NCBI GenBank assembly: GCA_045531455.1
Contig: JAZSEA010000060.1
Location: 62,001 to 126,000, forward strand
Length of the DNA: 64,000 bases
Source of the DNA: CAG-390 sp045531455
GTDB taxonomy: Bacteria; Bacillota; Clostridia; Oscillospirales; CAG-272
Reading direction: 5' to 3'
A program made the translations under genes and the position numbers. Within the stretch, counting starts at the first letter, position 1, and each line of letters opens with the position of its first letter. Shown piece after piece: positions 33,706-41,212 of this stretch. Below the pieces are notes generated by a model. That model was not told the DNA's origin and searched no databases. It saw nothing but the letters and a program-made list of their open reading frames with translations.

Positions 33706-36150
33706 GTGAAAACAAAATATTATGCCGCCATTCTGGTCGCGGCGATAATGATAAATATGATTCTTCCGTTTGCCTCACTTTTGATCATCGATGCGTCCGC
33801 ATCCGATTCACTCGGAAGCATAACCGAATGTGTCATTGACCAAACGAGCGAGAAGATAATGATTCGAGGAAGTATCAAACACAGCGTTCTCGTCAATAAC
33901 AGAGACGGAAAGCTTGCGGTATACAGATTTGATCCTTGGGTGAACGTGGCAAATGCAGTCAGACGCGCCACACCTCTGGCGACGATGGATATGACGATCC
34001 GATTTGAATTTTCTCTTCCTTGCAACACGATCGCAAACAGACTCTCTATATATGTTGTTGCCATAATAGATTCGGACGGCACCGTCACGACAATATCCGA
34101 GCCTCAATATGCCGATATGAGCACGTCCGACACGTCGGGGGCGGGCTTCAAGGGAGTCGCGACAGGGGACGTTGCCGCGTCCGTCATTGCAAACCCGGGC
34201 AGCGCGATAATCGACGTCTACCTCGATAAGCTCGATAAGGGCAACAAGAGCGGATATATCTTCAGCGCGGACGGCGAGCTCTTCTATTTCGACAGAGAAG
34301 TGATAAAGGAAATAGATAAAAAAGTGCTTTCCTACACAGCGGCGGGTGCGGACGTGTATTTCAGGTTTTTGATTTCACCTTTTGAGAACAGTCTTCCTTT
34401 CTGTACCTCCGGCAATCTCTGGTCAACAAATAAATGTGTTGTTGTAAGCGATCCGCAGGCACTTAACGCTCTCTATGCTTATACATATTTCCTGATGTCT
34501 CGTTATGATGGAGGCGATTTCGGCAAGGTTGACGGAATAGTTCTCGGCAGAGGCGCGGATCTTCCCGTGCTCTATAACTATGCCTCGCTTGTATCCGAGG
34601 ATTACGAGGAGGTATATTCAAGATCGCTTGCTCTTGTCGGTCTTGCGGCGATTGAAGCTGCGGGAGAAGACGATATTTCACTCATCGTTCCGGTAGGAGA
34701 TCTTCTTTCGGAGAACAATACTCCTCACGCGATTGATTTTCTCAATGAAGTTGCCGCTTATATTTCCGACCGCACAGAGCTCTCATTCACCGTTATGTGC
34801 GAAAGCAGACATAATCCATACAAGCTGACCGATTCAATGTTCTCGACCGAGATTATCCCCGATGATACAACCGAAGAAACTTCTTACGATGCCCCCCCTG
34901 AGACCGAAATCGTAGAGGAGACTACGTCAACAGAATCGACCGAGGAACCCGAGACCACCGAAATCTCCGAACCCGAAACCGAAGATACAGCGGGCGAAGA
35001 AGCAAGCGTTGCTCCCGAGGATACGACCGCTCCCGAGGAAAAGCCTACTCCAAAGCCGAATACCAACGCTGATGGATATTTTTGTACGGATAATATCAAT
35101 GTATTCCTGAATATGTTCAACCGTTTGAAGAAAACGTATTCATCGGTGAATCCGGGATTTGCCTGGTGCTGGTATCCCGATATAAACACGTCCGAGGGCT
35201 CTCTCGGCGCGTGCTATGCTTATAACTATATGAGACTCGCTGTCATAGGTGCGGATTTTTACGCAGTTTGCTTCGAGAATGACGTAGCCGATAAGTTTTC
35301 AAGCCTTTCTCATATTTTCAAGTACATTGACACTTCAAAAAATATTAAAGAGACAGCATATGCTTGCTCGCTCTTCGGGTGCAAGGATTGGTCTGATATC
35401 ATATCAGGCTTCTCCGAAGGTGCGGGAATATTCAGCAACCTTTATGAGGGCGAGCTCGAGCCGAACGTAGCCGATTACACGGGCTCTATTACCTATTTCG
35501 ATTATTCGGCAGGAAGAGGAAGCGGCGGTTGGTTTGACGGACTCTACTGCAAATCACTCGGCTTGCAGAGCGTCGGCGGAGAAACCTGCCTGCAGGCTGA
35601 TATGGATCTCGAGGCTTCGGGAGTGAATCATGCTGAGATCGGATATCTGTTCGACGAACCCGAACCCCTTTTGCTTGGCGATGCTTTGACCTTCGACATT
35701 AAATGCGGAGAAGAAGACGGTTCTCTTTACGAGGTTGCGGTATATCTGTGCTGCGGTGACGATACGATTGTCTCAAAAACCGTGGTGGCAGGGGGTGTCA
35801 GAATCGCACTCTCCCTCAACGTAAGCAAGATCGAAAACACGGTCGGCGTGGAATCAATGAAGATTATGCTCAAACGCGTTACGGGAAGCGGAGGTTGTAA
35901 GCTTGATCTCTACCGCGTTGTCGTAAACAGCTCAACTGTATCCGACAACGAGCTAATGAAGGATCTTCAGGAGCTGAGAGACTATCTGCGCCCCGAGCAG
36001 GAATCATCCGATTCAGCCGGCACCCGAAGAGTAATATTCGGTATCATAATCCTTACTGCGATCGGCGTTGTCGCGCTGTCCGTTTCATACGGAAATGACA
36101 GAAGACGAGGTGCCGAAGACGAGAATCAAGAAATGAAAAAACAGAGGTGA
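33706..36150 (+). CDS. Membrane-anchored DUF5722-like protein
   Basis: 814 residues from GTG 33706, chosen because AAGGAGG lies eight bases upstream; the earlier ATG at 33682 has none. N-terminal signal/anchor (residues 5-28), a beta domain (EKIMIRGSIKHSVLVNNRDG, LAVYRFDPW), then a TIM-barrel-like region resembling DUF5722 (GYIFSADGELFYFDRE, VYFRFLISPF, YAYTYFLMSRYDGG). An acidic Thr/Glu/Pro-rich linker spans about residues 385-450. A carbohydrate-binding-like segment (DALTFDIKCG) and a C-terminal membrane helix (VIFGIIILTAIGVVALSV) with basic tail follow. Likely a surface glycan-handling protein; divergent from rhaA. Where the family, as I recall, has a conserved Asn-Glu after the fourth strand, this protein reads VLGRGADLP, so catalysis is doubtful. 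Confidence 0.7.
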   Translation: MKTKYYAAILVAAIMINMILPFASLLIIDASASDSLGSITECVIDQTSEKIMIRGSIKHSVLVNNRDGKLAVYRFDPWVNVANAVRRATPLATMDMTIRFEFSLPCNTIANRLSIYVVAIIDSDGTVTTISEPQYADMSTSDTSGAGFKGVATGDVAASVIANPGSAIIDVYLDKLDKGNKSGYIFSADGELFYFDREVIKEIDKKVLSYTAAGADVYFRFLISPFENSLPFCTSGNLWSTNKCVVVSDPQALNALYAYTYFLMSRYDGGDFGKVDGIVLGRGADLPVLYNYASLVSEDYEEVYSRSLALVGLAAIEAAGEDDISLIVPVGDLLSENNTPHAIDFLNEVAAYISDRTELSFTVMCESRHNPYKLTDSMFSTEIIPDDTTEETSYDAPPETEIVEETTSTESTEEPETTEISEPETEDTAGEEASVAPEDTTAPEEKPTPKPNTNADGYFCTDNINVFLNMFNRLKKTYSSVNPGFAWCWYPDINTSEGSLGACYAYNYMRLAVIGADFYAVCFENDVADKFSSLSHIFKYIDTSKNIKETAYACSLFGCKDWSDIISGFSEGAGIFSNLYEGELEPNVADYTGSITYFDYSAGRGSGGWFDGLYCKSLGLQSVGGETCLQADMDLEASGVNHAEIGYLFDEPEPLLLGDALTFDIKCGEEDGSLYEVAVYLCCGDDTIVSKTVVAGGVRIALSLNVSKIENTVGVESMKIMLKRVTGSGGCKLDLYRVVVNSSTVSDNELMKDLQELRDYLRPEQESSDSAGTRRVIFGIIILTAIGVVALSVSYGNDRRRGAEDENQEMKKQR

Positions 36151-36155
36151 CAGAA

Positions 36156-37607
36156 ATGAGAGAAATTGAAAGAAATCTGACAATGCTGTGCGACTTTTAT
36201 GAGCTGACTATGGCGAACGGCTATCTCAAATGCGGATACGGCGACAAATATACCTATTTTGACGTTTTCTACCGTTCGAATCCCGACGGAGGCGGATACG
36301 CTATCGCTGCAGGTCTCGAGCAGATCATCAATTATATCAACGATCTCTCGTTCACCGAGAACGATATAGAATTTCTTCGCACGAAGAATCTTTTTGACGA
36401 GGAATTCCTTGATTATCTCCGAAATTTCAAATTCGAGGGCGATATCTGGGCAGTTCCCGAAGGAACCGTTATCTTCCCGAATGAACCGGTCATTACCGTA
36501 AGAGCAAAGGCTCCGCAGGCACAGTTCATCGAGACCTTTATCCTTATGCAGTTCAATCATCAGTCCTGCATTGCAACCAAGGCGTCAAGAATGGTACGCG
36601 CCGCGGAGGGTAGGGCAATATCTGAGTTCGGTTCGAGAAGAGCACAGGGAGCAGATGCCGCAATGCTTGGTGCAAGAGCAGCATATATCGGCGGTGTAGC
36701 GGGAACAGCCTGCACTATCTCGGATGAATACTATCACGTTCCTTCTACGGGCACTATGGCGCACGCCTGGGTTCAGATGTTCCCCGATGAATACACCGCG
36801 TTCAAGACTTATTGCGAGATCTATCCCGAGAATGCAACTCTTCTTGTTGATACCTATAACGTCCTTGAATCGGGCATTCCGAACGCCATCAAGGCTTTCC
36901 GTGAAGTCCTTGTTCCCAAGGGAATAACAAAATGCGGCATCAGACTTGACTCGGGAGACATAACCTATCTCACGACCCGCGCAAGAAAGATGCTCGATGA
37001 TGCGGGATTCCCGCAATGTAAGATCGTGGTATCCAACTCGCTTGACGAGCATATCATCAGAGATATCATCCGCCAGGGCGCGTGCGTTGATGCCTTCGGA
37101 ATAGGCGAAAGACTTATCACGGCAAAGAGCTGTCCCGTATTTGGCGGCGTGTATAAGCTTGTGGCGATCGAGGAGGACGACGGATCGATTACTCCGAAGA
37201 TCAAGATCAGCGAAAATCCGCAGAAGATCACGACCCCGCATTTCAAGAAGCTCTACCGTCTCTATAACAACGAAAACGGCAAGGCAGAGGCGGACGTTAT
37301 CTGCGTCCACGACGAGAAGCTCGACGACACCAAGCCCATCGAGATCTTCGATCCGCACTATACCTGGAAGAGAAAGCTCCTTGATAACGTGACCGCAGTT
37401 CCGCTTCAGCAGAGGATCTTTGAAAACGGCAGACAGGTATATTCGGTTCCCGATATCGAGGAATCGCGCAGACTCTGCGCCGCACAGCTTGACTCGATGT
37501 GGAAGGAGGTTCTCCGCTGGGAGAATCCTCATAACTACTACGTAGACCTCTCTGAAAAGCTCTGGGAGATCAAGGATACGCTTCTCAGAAATCATAGAAG
37601 ATATTAA
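36156..37607 (+). CDS. pncB: Nicotinate phosphoribosyltransferase
   Basis: Makes nicotinate mononucleotide from nicotinate and PRPP in NAD salvage. 483 residues. Family blocks: LCDFYELTMANGYLKCG, FDVFYRSNPDGGGYAI, the substrate region EFGSRRAQGADAAM, GGVAGTACTISDEYY, GTMAHAWVQMF, LLVDTYNVLESGIPNA, GIRLDSGDITYL and DAFGIGERLITAKSCPVFGGVYKL-type C-terminal segments (the last abbreviated: FGIGERLITA). GAGGTGA is spaced for ATG 36156; a GTG nine bases earlier is also in frame. It follows the DUF5722 gene by five bases, probably cotranscribed, and ends at a strong terminator. Confidence 0.95.
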   Translation: MREIERNLTMLCDFYELTMANGYLKCGYGDKYTYFDVFYRSNPDGGGYAIAAGLEQIINYINDLSFTENDIEFLRTKNLFDEEFLDYLRNFKFEGDIWAVPEGTVIFPNEPVITVRAKAPQAQFIETFILMQFNHQSCIATKASRMVRAAEGRAISEFGSRRAQGADAAMLGARAAYIGGVAGTACTISDEYYHVPSTGTMAHAWVQMFPDEYTAFKTYCEIYPENATLLVDTYNVLESGIPNAIKAFREVLVPKGITKCGIRLDSGDITYLTTRARKMLDDAGFPQCKIVVSNSLDEHIIRDIIRQGACVDAFGIGERLITAKSCPVFGGVYKLVAIEEDDGSITPKIKISENPQKITTPHFKKLYRLYNNENGKAEADVICVHDEKLDDTKPIEIFDPHYTWKRKLLDNVTAVPLQQRIFENGRQVYSVPDIEESRRLCAAQLDSMWKEVLRWENPHNYYVDLSEKLWEIKDTLLRNHRRY

Positions 37608-37611
37608 AATC

Positions 37612-37643
37612 AAAAGGCTAAAGCAAATACGCTTTAGCCTTTT
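37612..37643. terminator. Bidirectional terminator between pncB and the GH78 gene
   Basis: AAAAGGCTAAAGC (37612-37624), six-base loop, GCTTTAGCCTTTT (37631-37643). Confidence 0.92.
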
Positions 37644-37648
37644 AGCTT

Positions 37649-39685
37649 TTAAAGTAGAATGTCGTAATAATAAGCCGCCATCGCACTCCAACCGTGGCAG
37701 AGAGAGCCCGCACCGCCGAAATCCGCGGCACCCTTGAGAGTCTCCCAAAACGTAGTTGCACCTTGAGAGAGCATGTACTCGCCGTCGCGGTCGATCTCGT
37801 CAAGAATCGTATCGCCGAATCTTTCCGTATCGGAGCGGAGAAGCGCGTCGTATCTGAAGCAAGCCATGCTGAGCGTTGCGGGGATCACTTCGACCCCTGC
37901 GATCGTGCCTTCGTTGTTCGCCACAACCTCAAGCATATTATCTTTCGGCAGAGAATCAGCAGCACCGCAAAGCAGGCACATCGCCTGCGTCAAAACGCTG
38001 TGCGGAAGATTCGGACGATCGGTGAAATCGAAAAACAGCTTCGTGTCGGGATTGTAGAAAGTCTTTGTGATCGCGTCTGAAATGTCGTTCGCCTTTTTGG
38101 AATAGAATACCGATTCGTCAGCCTTTCCGATAGCGTCGCATATCTTTGCCATCGATCTTGATGCCAACGACAATGCGGCGTTTATGTTTGCCTCTAAGGG
38201 CAACTCATCAACCGGTGTTTTCAGGTGTGCTTTATCGCCCGAAAGATAGCGCGACCACTCGTAAAAGTTCCAGTATTTTTCCGAATCGGGGAATCTTGGG
38301 ATCAGACCGTTGCCTTTCATACGTTTGTAGAAAACGTCGAGCAGAGAAACAAGGATATCGTACTTTTCGACTGCAAGTGAAATATCACCCGTGTTTTCAA
38401 TATACTCGTCCATCTGCATCAGATAGGCAAGCGTATAAAAAGGAATGGGATAATCAAGACCCGCGGGATAGCAGAGAGCAAGAATACCGTCATCGCGAAC
38501 ACCTCTTGAAATCAGATCAAGATTGGCGCGAACGTAATCCGCATTCTTATCCGAGAATACTCTGTAACCCGCAAGCATCTGATTGCGGGAGTCGAGTGTG
38601 TAAAGAGCCTGCTCTCGCCAAGGACAGTCCTCGTAATGCTCGTGCATACAGCATCTGAGGGTATGTATCGCCGTTTCTCGGATCTGTCTTCTCAAATCGG
38701 CTTTTTCTCCCGTAAAATCCTTTTCCTTGGCATCCACGGGCATTAAAGTCGGATGAAGAACAAGTGAAATATCGGTTACTTCGGTCGAAGTGAAAAAGAT
38801 CTGCATATATCGGAGACCGAATCTGCGTAAAACGGGAAAGTAATGATTGCTTCCTTCGTGCGCGTTAATTTCAGTAGTGAAGCGTCTCGAATGAATCGCA
38901 GAGCGGCAAAGTCCGTCTATTATATGCTCACCCCAACCGATCAGAACGTCACATTCGTTTTTTGAGGCGAAAGAAATTTCGGGAAAACCGACGCATTCTT
39001 TTCCGAGATCAAATATGCAGTATATGCCGTCGCCGTTCTCAACGTCAAGTACGGCTCCGTTCATCACAGCCGCGCTGTCACCCTCGCCGCCAAACTTGAA
39101 GTTACCGCATCTTATGATTTTGCCCTCGATCGCATCTCCGAGATACATCGGTTTTATCGGACGTTTTCTCAAAGTTTTAACGGAGATATCTTTTACGACC
39201 GAATCGGATAAAGGCATCGCCTCGTGTCTTCCGTCAAGCGCAAAACCTGCGCCCATCTGGCTTGTGATGATCTTGCATTTGTGCGGAACGTATTCGGGCG
39301 TCGGACGAACCTTTGTAGCCTCGGATGAAGCGTAAACGATTTCGCCGTCCTCGTAAATACAAAAAGCAACATAAGCATCGGTTGCAACGTGCGTCTGGGA
39401 ATCAATACCCGAATGCCATGCCGTGATCTTTAACTTACTTCCCACATTTGCTTTCAGTGGAATATCCTCATATACGGGCGAGTCGGGATAATCGGCATAC
39501 TGACCGAAGGAGACGAGCTCGCCGTCAAGATATATTGCGCGGTCCGTGTCGCAGACAATACGCAAAGTATATTCGCATCCGTCCTTGAACCGAAGTTCGG
39601 GATAAAAATCCGCATATTCGTCTTTTTGATCAAGCCCGTTCAGCCATATTGCTTTTGCGGGGATAATATCATTTGGAAATTTCAT
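37649..39685 (-). CDS. Alpha-L-rhamnosidase, GH78 family
   Basis: 678 residues, no signal peptide, so likely cytoplasmic. The N-terminal 320 residues are beta-rich (WLNGLDQKDEYADFYPELRF, VGWGEH-like LIGWGEHIID). The (alpha/alpha)6 catalytic barrel contains the GH78 hallmark CCMHEHYEDCPWREQALY followed by LDSRNQMLAGY, in which the Glu and Asp residues are the general acid/base set. HGWSA near the C-terminus (SLCHGWSAMAAYYY) fits the family. It releases L-rhamnose from rhamnosides, complementing the GH106-type enzyme and rhaA 5 kb away. Start ATG overlaps the SLOG gene stop by four bases. Confidence 0.9.
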   Translation of the reverse strand: MKFPNDIIPAKAIWLNGLDQKDEYADFYPELRFKDGCEYTLRIVCDTDRAIYLDGELVSFGQYADYPDSPVYEDIPLKANVGSKLKITAWHSGIDSQTHVATDAYVAFCIYEDGEIVYASSEATKVRPTPEYVPHKCKIITSQMGAGFALDGRHEAMPLSDSVVKDISVKTLRKRPIKPMYLGDAIEGKIIRCGNFKFGGEGDSAAVMNGAVLDVENGDGIYCIFDLGKECVGFPEISFASKNECDVLIGWGEHIIDGLCRSAIHSRRFTTEINAHEGSNHYFPVLRRFGLRYMQIFFTSTEVTDISLVLHPTLMPVDAKEKDFTGEKADLRRQIRETAIHTLRCCMHEHYEDCPWREQALYTLDSRNQMLAGYRVFSDKNADYVRANLDLISRGVRDDGILALCYPAGLDYPIPFYTLAYLMQMDEYIENTGDISLAVEKYDILVSLLDVFYKRMKGNGLIPRFPDSEKYWNFYEWSRYLSGDKAHLKTPVDELPLEANINAALSLASRSMAKICDAIGKADESVFYSKKANDISDAITKTFYNPDTKLFFDFTDRPNLPHSVLTQAMCLLCGAADSLPKDNMLEVVANNEGTIAGVEVIPATLSMACFRYDALLRSDTERFGDTILDEIDRDGEYMLSQGATTFWETLKGAADFGGAGSLCHGWSAMAAYYYDILL

Positions 39686-40194
39686 TTTAAATACTCACTT
39701 TCATCATCTGCAAGATTAATGACCGGTATTCCGAGCTTAGCCGCCTGCAAAACGGTGTTGAGACTTCCGCCTCCGCTTGTACCGGATCGGAGATAAGCAA
39801 TGCAGAGGTCGGCGGAGCGGAGAAGCTCGCGGTTTCTTGCTTGCATACAACCGTTGTAGAACGTCGGAGCCAGAACGCGCACTCGATCGGCTTTTTCTTT
39901 TATTTCGTTATAAGCTTCCTTTTGCTGTTGGTTCCAGGACTTTTCCTGACCCGCGCAGGGAAGTATAAGATTCAGCTTGAGGTCGGGATATGAATTACGT
40001 ATTTCAAGTACAGCAAGTGCTGCAAGAGTATCAAGCCCGATCGCACCGCCCACGTAGCAACCGGTGAGCCCGTGCTTTTCTATCAGCATCGTAAGGATCC
40101 GCCGAAGCCTTGAGCTTATCATCCTTTCCTCTGACGGAGATAGATCTCTGTGACCCGTGAAGCAAACTGATTCGATTTTGTCAGGTAAGACCAT
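39682..40194 (-). CDS. SLOG-domain protein (YpsA/DUF1273-like)
   Basis: 170 residues from ATG 40194, chosen for GAGGAGG eight bases upstream; the longer frame reads into the promoter. SLOG domains bind nucleotides or related ligands in a Rossmann-like fold. Motifs: VCFTGHRDLSPSEE, YVGGAIGLDTLAAL, LNLILPCAGQEKSW, ARNRELLRSADLCIAYL and SGTSGGGSLNTVLQAA. Related proteins include YpsA and sensors in Aravind's SLOG group, some linked to defence; this one is instead translationally coupled to the GH78 rhamnosidase. Role unknown; may process or sense a nucleotide-derived signal. Confidence 0.82.
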   Translation of the reverse strand: MVLPDKIESVCFTGHRDLSPSEERMISSRLRRILTMLIEKHGLTGCYVGGAIGLDTLAALAVLEIRNSYPDLKLNLILPCAGQEKSWNQQQKEAYNEIKEKADRVRVLAPTFYNGCMQARNRELLRSADLCIAYLRSGTSGGGSLNTVLQAAKLGIPVINLADDESEYLK

Positions 40195-40225
40195 ACGATA
40201 AACCTCCTCGAAATTTACTGAACCT

Positions 40226-40254
40226 ATTATATCATATAAAATTCGTTTTGTACA
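40226..40254 (-). promoter_or_regulatory. Possible promoter of the SLOG-GH78 unit
   Basis: Minus strand TGTACA (40254-40249, weak -35), 17-base spacer, TATAAT (40231-40226). Confidence 0.55.
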
Positions 40255-40329
40255 TAGCTTTGGCAAAAAATACTCTTGTGAACAAATTGTAAAATCGGCA
40301 TAATTCCTTTGCTACTTTGAAAAAATCAC

Positions 40330-40358
40330 TTGATTTTTTATGGCGGTTATGATATAAT
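40330..40358 (+). promoter_or_regulatory. Promoter of the manganese-export unit
   Basis: TTGATT (40330-40335), 17-base spacer, TATAAT (40353-40358). Predicted start near 40365, at the riboswitch 5' end. Confidence 0.85.
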
Positions 40359-40365
40359 TTACCAC

Positions 40366-40490
40366 TGTAAGGGAGTAGTCAACATTCAGATAAGAATGTG
40401 ATCAAGTCAACATCCTCGGATATGATCCGTGGCTTGATCGGTAAAGCAACAGCTTTATTGACAAGACTTATCTGCGCGGCAGATGGGTCA
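40366..40490 (+). ncRNA. Manganese riboswitch (yybP-ykoY family)
   Basis: Begins GTAAGGGAGTAGTCAACAT, the conserved 5' block, and contains GGTAAAGCAACAGCTTTA and GACAAGACTTATCTG, the 3' block seen in leaders of mntP-type genes. AUCUG/CAGAU closes a hairpin at about 40466-40490. The aptamer senses Mn2+ and turns on efflux genes. Position, between a promoter and mntP, fits. Exact ends are estimated. Confidence 0.85.
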
Positions 40491-40498
40491 TTATATTT

Positions 40499-40535
40499 GC
40501 CGCCGGTTTCATAAGCGAAAACGGAGGCTTTTTTT
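40499..40535 (+). terminator. Riboswitch expression platform: terminator that also masks the mntP ribosome binding site
   Basis: GCCGCCGGTTTC (40499-40510) pairs, with two mismatches, with GAAAACGGAGGC (40517-40528), followed by seven T and directly by ATG 40536. GGAGG, the only Shine-Dalgarno, is inside the 3' arm, so the hairpin could stop both transcription and translation. Confidence 0.82.
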
Positions 40536-41141
40536 ATGCAATTATTAGAGATCTTTCTCCTCTCGGTCGGACTCGCGGCGGACGCTTTTGCCGTTTCCGT
40601 GTGTAAGGGGCTGTCTGTAGTTCAGATGAAACCCAAGCACGCGCTCATCTGCGGAGTTTATTTTGGAAGCTTTCAGGCTTTCATGCCGCTGATAGGCTAC
40701 TGGGCGGGTAAAGCGGCAACCACGCTCGTTTCGGGACGCTTCGATGATTCGATAGTTGAAACGGTTTGTGCAGTTATTGCCTTCGTTCTTCTTGCAATAA
40801 TCGGAGGAAATATGATCCGCGAATCACTCTCGAAGGATGACGACGACGAATGCTCGGATTGCTTTAAACCGAAGACAATGATCCCTATGGCGATTGCAAC
40901 GAGTATCGATGCTTTTGCCGTCGGCGTTGCGCTTGCTCTTGATGAAGCGGCAAGCGGCGAAATCAATATTTTCCTCACGGTTTCCGCTATCGGAATTATT
41001 ACCTGTATCCTTTCCGCCATCGGCGTGAAGATAGGCAACCTTTTCGGCAACAAATTCAAAAAAACCGCTGAGCTTGCAGGCGGCTGTATTCTTATTTTGC
41101 TTGCGATCAAATTCCTTCTCGAAGGATTGAAAATTATTTAA
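40536..41141 (+). CDS. mntP: Manganese efflux pump MntP
   Basis: 201 residues, six membrane segments. MntP exports Mn2+. The two family half-repeats each have an acidic membrane motif: GLAADAFAVSVCKG (residues 12-25) and ATSIDAFAVGVALALD (about 116-131), with AFMPLIGYWAG and GIITCILSAIGVKIG. The riboswitch leader confirms manganese regulation. The ribosome binding site lies inside the leader's terminator hairpin. It is followed, 71 bases later, by a P-type ATPase on the same strand, possibly the second exporter in the same regulon. Confidence 0.96.
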   Translation: MQLLEIFLLSVGLAADAFAVSVCKGLSVVQMKPKHALICGVYFGSFQAFMPLIGYWAGKAATTLVSGRFDDSIVETVCAVIAFVLLAIIGGNMIRESLSKDDDDECSDCFKPKTMIPMAIATSIDAFAVGVALALDEAASGEINIFLTVSAIGIITCILSAIGVKIGNLFGNKFKKTAELAGGCILILLAIKFLLEGLKII

Positions 41142-41212
41142 AACCACGCGTTTAAGACGCGATATTATAGACGAAAATCTTATTAGAAAAAATACATAAG
41201 GAGTTGTATTTG

